Translations under genes and position numbers: made by a program
The notes under the pieces: generated by a model
Seen by the model: only the letters and a program-made list of their open reading frames with translations
Told to the model about the DNA's origin: nothing
Databases searched by the model: none
Source: Orobanche coerulescens
Taxonomy: Eukaryota; Streptophyta; Magnoliopsida; Lamiales; Orobanchaceae
DNA: 64,000 nt
NCBI GenBank assembly: GCA_033398695.1
Contig: CM065814.1
Span: 76,216,358 to 76,280,357 of the forward strand
Direction: 5' to 3'
Shown here: piece after piece, positions 22,018 to 33,038 of the stretch
Layout of the letters: each line of letters opens with the position of its first letter
Position numbering within the stretch: position 1 is the first letter of the stretch

Positions 22018-22675
22018 GCACTTATCTGTTAGATTCTCACCCTGCCGCTGTTATGTTTGATTCTGGCGCTACTCACTCCTTCGTGTCACGCACGTTCATA
22101 AATCGTTTGGGGCGTGGTGTCGGGAAACTAGCACGTCCCATGGTTATCGAAGTTGCCGACAATCGAACTATCTTCGTTACTGATGTTTATCGGGGTTGTA
22201 CCCTTGAATTTTCGGGAGTTGAATTCCCCATTGATCTTATCCCTATTGCTATGAGGGAACTTTGCGTTATTGTGGGTATGGATTGGCTCGATGCATTCGA
22301 TGCAGAAATTCTTTGTTCAGTTCATAAATCGTTTGGGGCGTGGTGTCGGGAAACTAGCACGTCCCATGGTTATCGAAGTTGCCGACAATCGAACTATCTT
22401 CGTTACTGATGTTTATCGGGGTTGTACCCTTGAATTTTCGGGAGTTGAATTCCCCATTGATCTTATCCCTATTGCTATGAGGGAACTTTGCGTTATTGTG
22501 GGTATGGATTGGCTCGATGCATTCGATGCAGAAATTCTTTGTCGCAAGAGACAAGTTCGTGTTCAAAACCCTAGGGGTGGAGAACTTATTATTCAAGGAG
22601 ATATTCCCCATTTGGATATTGCTTCTTGTACCTCTGCTATTGCACTCGATAATGTTCCAGTTGTTTCCGACTTTG
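22018..22675 (+). pseudogene. Protease of gypsy1 with 226-bp tandem duplication
   Basis: The aspartic protease active site reads VMFDSGATHSFVS (Asp at 22058), and the family's later GMDWLDAFD block is present. A 226-bp unit is repeated head to tail: 22094-22319 and 22320-22545. Since 226 is not divisible by three, the duplication shifts the frame and separates protease from RT. Both copies appear identical, so it is recent. Confidence 0.9.
22094..22545 (+). repeat. Direct tandem duplication, 2 x 226 bp
   Basis: Both units begin GTTCATAAATCGTTTGGGG and end with GCAGAAATTCTTTGT. The junction at 22319/22320 is CA/GTTCAT. I saw no difference between the two units. Slippage or a template switch during reverse transcription could produce it. 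Confidence 0.95.
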
Positions 22676-23936
22676 GTGACGTCTTTCCTGAGGAACTCCC
22701 GGGTTTGCCACCTATTAGGCAAGTGGAGTTTCGCATTGATTTAGTACCTTGCGCTGTTCCGATCGCCAAATCTCCTTATCGTTTGGCGCCATCTGAGATG
22801 AAAGAGCTTCAAGATCGATTCAGGAGCTTAGTGATAAGGGGTTTATACGGCCAAGTTTCTCGCCGTGGGGTGCTCCTATACTTTTCGCGAAAAATAAGGA
22901 CGGTTCTCAAAGAATGTGCATAGATTATCGGGAGTTGAATAAACTCACGATAAAGAACCGTTATCCTTTACCTCGTATCGACGATCTTTTCGACCAACTC
23001 CAAGGAGCGTCTTGGTTTTCCAAGATTGATTTGCGTTCCGGTTATCATCAGATGCGAGTTCGTGACTGTGACATTGAGAAAACGGCATTTCGAACCCGAT
23101 ACGGACACTTTGAATTTGTGGTGATGCCTTTCGGACTCACTAATGCACCCGCTGCTTTTATGGATCTTATGAATCGGGTGTGTGGTCCGATGCTCGACCG
23201 TTCGGTCATTGTGTTTATTGACGATATTTTGGTCTATTCTAAGACCAGGGAGGAGCATGAAAAGCACATTCGGGAACTTCTAGAGACACTACGGAGAGAA
23301 CGGCTTTATGCTAAATTTTCTAAGTGTGAATTTTGGTTAGAAGAGGTTCAATTCTTGGGCCACGTGGTGAACAAGGAAAGTATCAAGGTCGATCCGGCCA
23401 AGATTGATGCGGTTAAGAAATGGGAAGCTCCTAAATCGCCTTCGGAGATTCGTAGTTTCTTGGGTTTGGCCGGTTACTATCGTAGGTTTATTGAAAATTT
23501 CTCAAAGATTGCTCTACCTCTTACGCGATTGACCAAGAAGTCGGAGAAATTTGTTTGGGGTCCGGAACAACAGTTTGCATTTGAAGATCTTAAGACGCGG
23601 TTGTGTAATGCCCCGGTTTTGACTTTACCGGAAGGAGTGGAGGACATGGTAGTGTACTGCGACGCATCCCTCCTGGGTTTTGGTGCTGTGTTGATGCAAC
23701 GGGGTAAGGTGATAGCTTATGCGTCTCGCCAGCTAAAACCTCACGAAAGGAACTACCCCACTCATGACCTGGAATTAGGAGCTGTTGTTTTTGCTCTCAA
23801 GATATGGAGGCACTACCTTTACGGGGTTAAGTGTATCATTTACACTGACCATAAAAGTTTGAAGTACCTTTTCGATCAGCGGGATTTGAATATGAGGCAG
23901 GTTAGATGGTTAGATGTGGTGAAAGATTACGAGTGA
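22676..23936 (+). pseudogene. Reverse transcriptase and RNase H of gypsy1, frameshifted
   Basis: RT begins with DVFPEELPGLPP (about 22678). A frameshift near 22830 moves the reading to the frame holding 22914-23936. First catalytic Asp is in [14 protein letters not shown] and the paired Asp in [10 protein letters not shown] (about 23212-23241), so the active-site residues are present. RNase H follows with [27 protein letters not shown] and [12 protein letters not shown], all key acids kept. The frame stops at 23936 after VKDYE, where a small deletion makes a TGA, before the linker to integrase. The stretch 23937-24170 is linker in disrupted frames. Confidence 0.9.
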
Positions 23937-24171
23937 GATTCACTACCACCCCGTAAAGCTAATGTGGTAGCCGACGCACTCGTAAGCAATCTGTCGAACC
24001 GATTCGAGCTAAATGTCTTCGGATGACTATGGAGACATCATTATTGGGTATGATTCGAGATGCTCAAGATGTGGCGACTCAAGAGGGGAACCCAAATCGT
24101 GAAAGGATTGTGAATGAGTTACCTAAGATGGAGCGAGATGGGCGTGGATTACTAACTCGTTATGGTAGGGT

Positions 24172-25495
24172 TTGGGTTCCATTTATCGTGGGAACCGGAA
24201 AACTCTTATGGAAGAAGCTCACAGGTCCAAGTTTTCTATTCATCCGGGTGCTACAAAAATGTACCGAGATCTTCGTGAGGGTTATTGGTGGCACGGGATG
24301 AAGAATGATGTGGCTCGATATGTAGAAGAATGCCTAACATGCCGGAAGGTCAAAGCCGAACACCAGAAACCTCATGGGAAATTGCAACCTTTGGAGATTC
24401 CTGAGTGGAAATGGGAGCACTTAACCATGGACTTTATTACAAAACTTCCTAAGACTGCAAGGGGAGCGGATACGATATGGGTAGTTGTGGATCGATTGAC
24501 GAAGAGTGCTCATTTCCTGGCCATCAAGGAAAGTTTTTCAGCTGAAAAATTGGCCGAGCTTTTTGTTCGGGAGATAGTTTCATTACACGGGGTGCCCGTA
24601 TCTATTGTCTCTGATCGAGATACTCGATTCACCTCTCGATTTTGGCAGAAATTTCAAGAAGAATTGGGTACCCGATTGCATTTCAGTACTGCGTTCCATC
24701 CGCAAACTGATGGGCAGAGTGAGCGGACGATACAGACTTTGGAGGACATGCTTCGGGCATGTGCAATTGATTTTGGAGGCAGTTGGGATGATCATCTTCA
24801 TTTAGCCGAGTTTTCATATAACAACAGTTATCATTCAAGCATCGACATGCCCCCGTATGAAGCACTGTATGGTAGGAAGTGTAGAACCCCAGTGTGTTGG
24901 GGTGAGGTTGGACAGAGGGTGCTCGGTAGCACCGATATTGTTTTGCAGACCACGGAGAAAATCAAAATGATCAGGGATCATTTGGTCACCGCTAGGAGTC
25001 GTCAGAAGAGTTATGCAGATAAGCGGCGCTCCGATCTTGAGTTTCTTGTTGGGGATCATGTGTTATTAAAGGTCTCCCCTTGGTAGGGTGTGTTTAGTTT
25101 ACGCAAGCGTGGGTAGCTGGGACCTCTGTTTATTGGACCTTATAATTTAATAGCTCGCGTTGGTAAGGTAGCGTACACTTGGAGCTGCCCGACGAGCTTA
25201 GTTTGATTCATAACACCTTCCACGTGTCTCGGTTGAGGAAGTGCATTGTTGACGATACCGCCGTGGTACCTCCGGGAAGACATCCAAATTGACGAACGGC
25301 TCAACTATGTTGAGAAACCTATCGCGGTTGTTGATCGAAAGTCAAAGACCCTTGAGCGGTAAGACATTTATTCATAAGGTTCGGTGGCGGCATAGGAAGG
25401 GATCTGAGTGTACATGGGAACTCGAAGACGAGATGAGGGCGCATTATCCCGAGTTATTCAGAGGGATCGACTTCGAGGCCGAAGTCCCTTCTTAG
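24172..25495 (+). pseudogene. Integrase and chromodomain-like tail of gypsy1
   Basis: The zinc-binding HHCC part (HPGATKMYRDLREGYWWHGM...CLTCRKVK) is complete. The catalytic core has all three acids: TMDFITKLP, VSDRDTRFTS and QTDGQSERTIQ. The frame stops at 25087 in SPW-stop. Further 3', the GPF-type region is out of frame, and a chromodomain-like tail is readable at 25289-25495 (KTFIHKVRWRHRKGSE, then TWELEDEMRAHYPELF). Such tails can direct insertion to heterochromatin. The tail cannot be joined to the core in this copy. Confidence 0.88.
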
Positions 25496-25505
25496 TAGGG
25501 AGAGT
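25493..25505 (+). other. Polypurine tract of gypsy1
   Basis: AGTAGGGAGAGT lies directly before the 3' LTR start TGTAACG at 25506. Confidence 0.75.
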
Positions 25506-28178
25506 TGTAACGCCCGGTTTCTTTTTTTTTTTTTTTTTTTCGGTACGTTAATTATTTTCATGGTATTTAATTATTTCAAATGATGGGCTTAATTAATTAG
25601 CCAAGTTAGATTAAATTACAAGTTTTGGGCTAAGTTAATTGATAGATTTAATTATATTGGGCTAGTAAGAAATGAGTTTTGAGCCTAGCCCATTAGTGTA
25701 GTCATTAGGCTTTGTCCTAATATGAATTATAAAAATATCACAAACCCTAACCTCCTCCTCTCTCCCTCATTTTTTTCGGCCGATCTCCCATCTCTCCCAT
25801 CTCTCTCTCTCTCATTTTTCTCTTCCCAAAGCCACAATCATCTTCTCCTTCATTTCCTTGTTGGTGTAACAAGCTTAGGTAAGATCTTTTAAGGTGTTCT
25901 AATCTTTTCTTTTGATTTATATTCAATTAATTGTTTTAAGTGTTGATTATCATCTAGAAATTTCATCACCACCTCCTATACATGGTGTATGATGAGTCTA
26001 GATGATCATATTATGTAAAAGATCTATATGATTCATAAAAATCATCAAGTTGTAACTTGTGTGATTTAAAGAAGATAGATCTTATGGTTTTAACCAAAGT
26101 TGTTATTGTTATAAGTTGTATGTTATCATCATCTCTAGATTATATCTACACCCTATACATGGTGTATGATGGATTTAGATGATTATATAAAATACAAGGT
26201 CTAAATGAACCATGGGAATCACCAAGTTTTATTTAGGTGATAAAATGTGATAGATCTTGTGAATGGTTATAATTCTTGTTAATTATTATTTTGATTCTCA
26301 ACACATCCATATCAATATGTTTAGATCTAAGTATACAACTTTATAGCATCTTCTAAGATGTGTATATAGATGTTTGTGTATTTGAAAGATCAAGGAACCC
26401 TTAAGAAAGGGGAAAATTGTGGTTTGTCATATATTATGTTGATTTGATTCTTTTCCTTGTGACTAAATGAAATACCAATGACCCCTAGCCCTTTTTAGTG
26501 CCACCATGTTCATAGGGGACTGAATTTGGGTGATAAACACATCTAGGAATGTGTTTCAAAAGGGAGAGGAATGGATTGGTTAAAAAGATTAAGGGTTGGC
26601 TACGATTCTGTTTCCATCAGATTTGTAGTCATCTTACAAAAATCATAACTTGAATTCTATAACTCAAACGGATCTCAAACCTGTGCCAAAAGTTTACAAA
26701 TTGTGTTGGGTAACTTTCTTATGAAGGTCACTCTCACTAATTAGGACTTTATCCATGGGCAAGAACGGCACCTTTGCTGGTAGGTCTGATCCGGGTCTGA
26801 TCTGATAGGTCAACTTGTTTTATTCGTTTCTAGGGCTTGGGAAATGATCTAATGGGATTCCAAGTTCCCACATGTGTGTTATGACCTAAAGTTGTGATCT
26901 GGAGTTTATGGGATGTTATCTCCAAGTATTTCTTGGTCATATTGAGTTCACACTCCAGATCAGTTTTCTGTCATCAGCTTTTAAGGGTTTTGTAATTAGT
27001 CATGTTGTGAATTTCGTATCTAGAGTTTGGGAAACCCTTTTTGGTCGATTCCAACTCTGAGACTTTGGTATTTATGTCTATTATTTCTGTGATTTTTAGT
27101 TTGGACAATGTCTATCCACAAGTTGGGTAGAATTGGCCAACACTACTGATTCCTATGATTTGGGACTGCACTGCGATGTCTTTTTAAAAGCATCATAATA
27201 AATTCATATTTTGAAGTTAGAGTGAGTTCTTTACTGTTTTAAAAAGGGGAAAGACTCTAGTTTCTTAGAAAAATTTAATATTGATATGTTAATACTTAGG
27301 AAAATTAAGTAAATCCATCTTTAACAGCGGGCCTGTTTTTAGACCTTGCTGTCGAGATTTTTGTTAAGTCTTTAAGCTTCATCTTTGGGTATATCCGAAC
27401 TCCTAGTTTATAATAGGTGAAGTTTTGGCATTTGCTCAAGTGTGGTAGCCAGTTTTGATTTAGCAACCTCCCTTAAGTATTCAAGGTGAGTTCTCTCACC
27501 CCATTGTCTCAATATTTATGATTGCTAGGTTAGCACGTGAGTGTTAAATTATTATTATGGTATGATAATATGAATGCATGCTTAAATTGTTAATTATACA
27601 TGTGCACGGTATGTTTATTGTTGAGGGGATCATAGCAATTATCCGGCTTTTGTCCGGTGCGCGTGGTTAGGTATAATTACTCCAATACCCTCCGGGATGT
27701 GAGGTGAGGGTAAGATTAACCCAATACTCTTCGGTTTGTGAGATGCGGGTAACCTACTAGCCCTCCTTATAAGCCTTGATTTGTTCTTGGCTTATGTTTA
27801 AATGTTATAACTGTATATTTTAATCTAGGTCTAGTGATTGTGGATATTGGTATAATGTTGTGTTTGAATTCACTAAGCTTTGTGCTTACGGTTTACTTAA
27901 CATTTTTCAGGTATTACGATTAAGGAGGCTAGGGACTGACGGGAGCATTCGTGACACACTGCTATTTATTTTACGTCAATGAACATTTTAGTACTTCCGC
28001 TTTTGACATTTCTATATTAGAAAGTTTTACTTATGTTGTTTTCTTTAGAAGTTTGATAACTTGATTGCCATTATTGGCTTATTAAATTAAATAAATGAAG
28101 TTCCTTTATTGGTGTCAAACTTTATACTATTTCGGTAAAAAAAAAAAATAAATAAATAAATAAATTTTGGGTGTTACA
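25506..28178 (+). mobile_element. 3' LTR of gypsy1
   Basis: 2,673 bp, collinear with the 5' LTR (2,674 bp) with about 15 substitutions seen by eye, for example within the leader, near 26748 and near 27229. The terminal A run is interrupted by AAAT repeats near 28149-28163, unlike the pure A run at 20233-20264. Confidence 0.95.
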
Positions 28179-28183
28179 ATTAG

Positions 28184-29100
28184 CCTCGTATCTTGGGCAA
28201 TAATATTATTTATATAACAATTATTATAACTATAAATCGTGTCACGACTCGTGCATGTTGATGATGTTCCCTTGACGAGCTCGATAAGGATTATTTATTA
28301 AACCCTGCAGGTGGGTGGATTTAATTCCGATATAATAATAAGGTTCGAGTGGTACTACTCTTGGATTAGATATTAATTAATTAAAGCTATCAGTAGCTCA
28401 AATAAATCAATGGACATTTGATATCTTAAACACAGGAAACAATATATTTAAATAATGAGCCCGATTTCGTAAATTGGGCTTTGGGTAGGAAGTGCAATAT
28501 TAACTCTTTAGTGGACTGAGTTAATATTAATAGACTCAATATATTAGGAAAGGCCTGATATGGAAATTTGAGGTCTATTAGGAGTCCTTCCCTAATCCTC
28601 CTTAAGATCCCTAGAGTAGCCCATAACACCTACAAATACATCAACAGGAGTCCGCCGAAATTACAACATTACAGTCTAATAAATATCAATTTTTCTGCTT
28701 TGTGTTTGATTGTAGATCCTAACTTGTGTCTTCGATTCCATAATTGGATAAAGACAATATTTTTCTAAAACACCAATATATTCAATAAAAATAGAGAGAA
28801 AATTGTGAGGCAATTTTCTTAGAAGTGTTTCGGCCGATCCAATTTGCTTTTCAAAGAAGTCCGGCAGATTGTTGCCCACACGACATCTGGATATAGGCGG
28901 AATATACTCTAGAAGATCTAAATATAATACAAGAAGATAGAGTAGAAATTCGAAGACTTTGCTTCAAAGCTTATGTATTTTTTAGATCTCTTAGATCTAG
29001 CTAAGAACACTATGAATTATCATGGTTAGACGAGTAGATTCATATTGTTCTATTAAATTGCTTATAAATATGTTTAATTAATTATTTGATGAGCTTAAAT
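28184..29100. other. Unassigned AT-rich sequence
   Basis: No ORF or repeat of note is visible. A plus-strand stretch near 28590-28640 (CCTTAAGATCC, then CACCTACAAATACATC) could be the promoter of an old copia LTR, but no end or priming site confirms this. It may be the continuation of the region interrupted by gypsy1. Confidence 0.4.
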
Positions 29101-29645
29101 AGATCCGATTTTTGAGGGCCAATTTTAGTAAATCCAAACCCGATGCTTCCACTGCGTTTTATTTCCAACGACCACTTCATTTAGCGTACACTAGGTATTT
29201 AACATATTCTAATGCACACACATTGCGCACGCTAACTGCCTCATTATGTACTCCGTCTTGCGTATGTTACCAAGATATTAAATACGCAACATGTTGACTT
29301 CAGTGCATGCTATTTACATATCTTAACGCACGCTAATTGTCAGTGACTTGACTTTTCCGAAAGTTATCCAGGTTCATGTAATAAAATCAGACAATATCCT
29401 TCATCCGGCTCCACCCACCAACCACCCCTTATTTGATCTTGACTGCCTCTTGTGTACGCTAGGCAGTGGTTACATCAGTTAGTGTACGTTAGTATCATGC
29501 ATGAATTAACATATTTACAGAATACGATCATGAGTACTGGAATATAAATAACGAAAATCATGCTTTAGTCCATTATATGACATAATCATACACCTCATGA
29601 TTCAAATAAAGATAAAAAACACAACAAATATCCGAGTATTACACA
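29101..29645 (-). mobile_element. Gypsy LTR fragment, U3 part
   Basis: The right end CGAGTATTACA at 29645 gives a minus-strand LTR start TGTAATACTCGG, close to TGTAATACC of gypsy2. The next bases (CATCCCTCCTAGG) read as a purine run on the minus strand. Decayed palindrome block D lies inside, along with a degenerate GTGACTTGACTTTTCCGAAAG comparable to GTTGACTTGCCTGTC..CCGAAAG of gypsy2. The left edge is uncertain. Confidence 0.6.
29184..29489 (-). promoter_or_regulatory. Decayed paired-palindrome block D
   Basis: Old sites at 29202/29225 (ACATATTC/GCGCACGC) and 29280/29303/29326 (AAATACGC/GTGCATGC/ACGCACGC) keep 23-bp spacing. Others at 29184, 29260, 29452 and 29482 do not. Individual sites carry one to four changes, mostly transitions, so the assignment of weaker ones is tentative. 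Confidence 0.5.
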
Positions 29646-29649
29646 TCCC

Positions 29650-31011
29650 TCCTAGGATGATAGGGTACACAGGGGCTATAAAGATCCATATGGATTAAGT
29701 CCTGGACCCTGTGGGTTGAAAGATATAATATGCTCTTCTGAGATGTCTTGACTTGCTTGCCTTTCTGATAGGGTCCACAGACGCTGTTATTAGGAAATCA
29801 AATATCGGGAAAGCCTTTGACCATTCCCCATCGGGCCAATTTGTTGATGGTCTTGAATTTGATGTGAGACATCCTTTTGTGCCAGAGCCAGCTTTGATCT
29901 TCAGTACCTTTAGCACAAAATAAGGAATTACAGCTCCAGTAGGTTTCCAGTTGGCAATGTACATGTTACCTGAATGGCTTCCTGTGAGGACTATCTGTTT
30001 GGTTTTTATGTCCTTCACCCTACAGTGTCCTTCATAGAATTTAATCGAGAATTGCTTGCCACAAAACTGGCTAATGCTTAGAAGTTTGTATTGTAGCCCT
30101 TGTAGACTACATCGGTGACTTTGAACTTTCCTACAATAGGGTTCCTTTCCTATTTGTTCTTCATTTGGATTTGTCACCGAATCACACCTTTGGACCTGAC
30201 CTTCTACATAATCTGTTACCTTGGTTATATCTCCTATTATGTGGAGAGAACATCCACTGTCAAAGTAACCGATGTCCTTCTCCATGATATCCTGTAATCA
30301 AGAATTAAGTATATTTATGTCCCATTTGATCTTTAGGTTCTTGGATTTGTGCCTTTAGGTACCCAAATTTGCCTGACAACAATGGGTTTGCTGTAGGTTG
30401 TATTAGGTCCACTTTTGCGGGATTTACGTGGACAGGCATATAATCACTGTGAATTTTGCATTTAAAAGTTTGAATTTAAAAGTTTGAATTTTGGTCCTAG
30501 TATGGTTGTTGTTTGGGAGGAGGAACTATATTTTTCTGCCTTCTATATTGCTTTCCAAGTTTCCATTTGGATTCCCAGATCTGTTGTCGCTAGAACTGTG
30601 TGGCAACTTCCTTACGAGAGAGATACATGGGTCCCTGTACCCAGTATTTAGGAGCAGCGTATTGTTGATAGTACTGAGGCGCATGCTGTTGGTGGTACTT
30701 AGGCACATCCTTCCTTCTTTTCTACTGATGATGTTGTTGGTATGCTTGAGGAGCATACTATTTATATTGAGCATTGCATCTTACAGGCTATGCTGTCATC
30801 TATTTGTGATAAGAGCTTAGTGGCGGAATGGAAGCCTTTGATTTCTAAGAAGGGACCTATGTAGCCTTTCCATTCTCTATAGGTGCATCCTTTGAAGCTT
30901 TCTTGGTTTTAGGAATAGATTCCACCCCTTTGACAAATACAGTACTAGTTTTGTCATTGTTGGAGAACAAGTTGTATCATAGGCCACATTTTTCATGCAC
31001 ATGCTGTCCAG
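29650..31011 (-). pseudogene. Copia gag-protease remnant, distal part (SIRE lineage)
   Basis: On the minus strand a Gln/Tyr-rich stretch (frames near 30480-30780) leads to an aspartic protease and pre-integrase region at 30285-29695. The active site reads YFDSGCSLHIIGD, and the gag-pre-integrase part includes LQGLQYKLLSISQFCG and VLTGSHSGNMYIANW. Several stops and shifts break it, and it is cut off at 29645 by the gypsy LTR fragment. The remaining upstream parts are at 32262-32688 and 33310-33736; the three together form one remnant split by two later insertions. Confidence 0.75.
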
Positions 31012-31140
31012 TGTTGGAATATTCCATTTCGCATAATTATGAAAGGATTTTGATGATTGATAAACAAATAAAAACAACAATTAATCAACAAAAAGTCGAA
31101 GACGCAAGAGCCGGATGGAAAGACAAAGAAATGATGTAAT

Positions 31141-31643
31141 AACGTATGCTATCATATAAGCTAGCACATGCTAGTAATCAAGACATAGAGTTTTGCATTC
31201 TGCATCGAAGCAGTTAATGCATGCAATGGTGCAAAATAACACAGGCTAAATGCATGGATTCACATACGGAATACGAAGGCAATAACGTATGCTACAAGTT
31301 TGAAATATCAGCCCGTTGGAGGATTGGAAGGTCAACCATCACAACAGTCACACAGATTTAACGCACATAATGAGGAAGAAGTATTGTACGGTATGATGTG
31401 TTATAAACATATGCTATGAGCATTTAAATTGAAACAAATCAATCCGCTCAATTGATTCTAAAAAGTTAAATATTAAGACTATCACATGAAGATTAACGTA
31501 CGCTACGGACATAAGCTAACATACGCTATGTAAGAAGCAGAAGCTACTGTACTGATTTGAACAGAAGATAGCGTACGCAACAGTGGAGACTTATGTGCGC
31601 TAAACATCTTAATGTATGAATGCAGGTTATATAGCGCATGCTA
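31141..31643 (+). promoter_or_regulatory. Paired-palindrome block E, diverged
   Basis: Pairs: 31142/31164 (22), 31262/31285 (23), 31385/31408 (23), 31496/31519 (23), 31571/31593 (22) and 31612/31634 (22). Forms include ACGTATGC, ACGTACGC, ACATACGC, GCGTACGC and GCGCATGC. Sites have drifted but spacing has not. The last site ends 42 bp before TATAAATA at 31684, nearly the same as in block B (43 bp). Confidence 0.75.
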
Positions 31644-31683
31644 AAGAGGAGCAGGCAGTGACGGATAGTTAGGCTCTCAAGCC

Positions 31684-31691
31684 TATAAATA
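31684..31691 (+). promoter_or_regulatory. TATA box of SIRE solo LTR
   Basis: TATAAATA in AGCCTATAAATACC, matching the TATA position in the related LTR at 2588. Confidence 0.75.
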
Positions 31692-32261
31692 CCAATGTGT
31701 TGGGTATTGATAATAACAACTTCAAGAAAATTTCATATACATTTGAGATTCTCATATATATTATTGTTGTTATAATCGAGCTTAATTAATAAGAGTTCGA
31801 GTGTTTAATTCACCCAATCATACACGAGAGAAAAAAAAGTATTGCAGATTTGATTCGGTGTTATTAGGATCGTGAATCCGGCATCCTTAGAATCATAATC
31901 TAAATCCAAGTGAGGTTTTTATAGTACCTATATAAAGCTAGAAAGATTATTTCCTTGTCCGATAAAAATAAATGGTTTATCTTGGACCGACAAAAAGACA
32001 AGATTGTAATAGTTTATCTTGGATTGATTGAAGACAAGATTGTAACGGTTTCGGACCGATTGAAGACAAGGTAGTAAGGTTTATCTTGAACCTATAGAAA
32101 AAGATAGTGAAGGAGAGAGGACATAGACAAGTTGTCGAACCTCTATAAGTATCTGTGTCATTTATATTCCACACATATCTATCCTTACCGCACAGAAAAA
32201 GAGTACATAACTCTTCACCGCACTATTCAACCCTCTTCTAGTGGCGGTACAATACTCAACA

Positions 32262-32688
32262 TCCAGTGCTTACGATGTATTCCATCCTCCTAGATGATTT
32301 TTCAAATGACTCGAGGATGGTCTCAAGTTCTCCTTCTCTCTTCTCGAGAAGCTGTATCTTGTCTTCCAGTAAAGCATAATCATTTGTCTTACATTGATTA
32401 TCAGACTTTGTCTCACTTCGTACAGTTGTAAGTTTATGATTGCTTTCCATGAGTTTTTATTGAGTGAACTTGCTATTTTTTCTATCCAAAGATATACTTT
32501 CATAATTATTTTTCAACAGGTCATTTTCATCCTTCATCTCTAGATTATAAAGGGAGAGCTATAGGTTTTATTGGTTAAGAATTCATGGGCTTTTTGAATG
32601 GTCTAAACCCCATTCACCATATTTTCAAAGGTATGTGATGCATATATAGGGTTAACTGAGGTTGAACTTACCTCCTCACCACTGTGAT
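32262..32688 (-). pseudogene. Copia gag C-terminal coiled-coil remnant
   Basis: The minus strand encodes a heptad-like stretch (TNDYALLEDKIQLLEKREGE, then LETILESFEKS) comparable to the coiled-coil part between zinc knuckle and protease in the SIRE element at 36557-36920. It lies between the solo LTR and the Cassandra insertion and is the middle segment of the split remnant. Confidence 0.65.
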
Positions 32689-32962
32689 TGTGATATCCCA
32701 CATCTACTAGCAGAGAGGGGGTGATATGCCTTATATGTGTATGCCCACCTCCAAATAGCATGATGCCTTTTGGGAGCCAGTGGCTTTGGGGAGATGGGAA
32801 CTCCGAAGTTAAGTGTGCCTGGGCAAGATTAGTACCACGATGGGTGACCTCTTGGGAAGTTCCTCGCGGAATCCCAGAAACAAAATCGTGAGGGCCAGCT
32901 CAGAGGAGAGTGCCCAGAGCGGACAATATCATGCTACGGTGGAGCGGTCTTAGGATGTAACA
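32689..32962 (+). mobile_element. Cassandra 5' LTR
   Basis: 274 bp, TGTGATATCCC to GATGTAACA. The 5S-like part is about 32770-32870, ending with GATGGGTGACCTCTTGGGAAG. It differs from the 3' LTR in many positions, for example AAGTTAAGTGTG against TGTTAAGCGTG, so the insertion is not recent. Confidence 0.92.
32770..32870 (+). other. 5S-rRNA-like segment in Cassandra 5' LTR
   Basis: It matches the 3' two thirds of plant 5S rRNA, including the internal Pol III promoter: an A-box-like GAAGTTAAGTGTGCCTGGGC and a C-box-like AGTACCACGATGGGTGACC. It is an LTR part, not a 5S gene; the 5' end of 5S rRNA is poorly preserved. Confidence 0.9.
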
Positions 32963-33038
32963 ATTTGGTATCGGAGCTACTCTGTTGTGTAGTGCGAGTG
33001 TACTAATGAGGACATCGGGCCCCTTTAGGGGATTGGAT

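Larger units (their letters stand above)
17604..28178 (+). mobile_element. Complete Ty3/gypsy chromovirus (gypsy1)
   Basis: A full element of 10.6 kb with LTRs at 17604-20277 and 25506-28178, PBS at 20281, PPT near 25493-25505 and a 5-bp target duplication ATTAG (17599-17603 and 28179-28183). Domain order is gag, protease, RT, RNase H, integrase, chromodomain-like tail, as in Tekay/Del. By eye the two LTRs differ at about 15 positions (around 0.6%) plus homopolymer length, so it is young. Yet gag-pol has many lesions. It lies in or beside the U3 of gypsy4. Confidence 0.95.
31012..32261 (+). mobile_element. Solo LTR of SIRE-like family, TSD TCCAG
   Basis: 1,250 bp from TGTTGGAATA to ACTCAACA, flanked by the perfect 5-bp duplication TCCAG (31007-31011 and 32262-32266). 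It shares start, TATA context, TTCTAGTGGCGGTAC end and palindrome block with the LTR at 2139-3105. No internal region is present, so it formed by recombination between two LTRs. It inserted in the minus-strand copia remnant. Confidence 0.92.
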
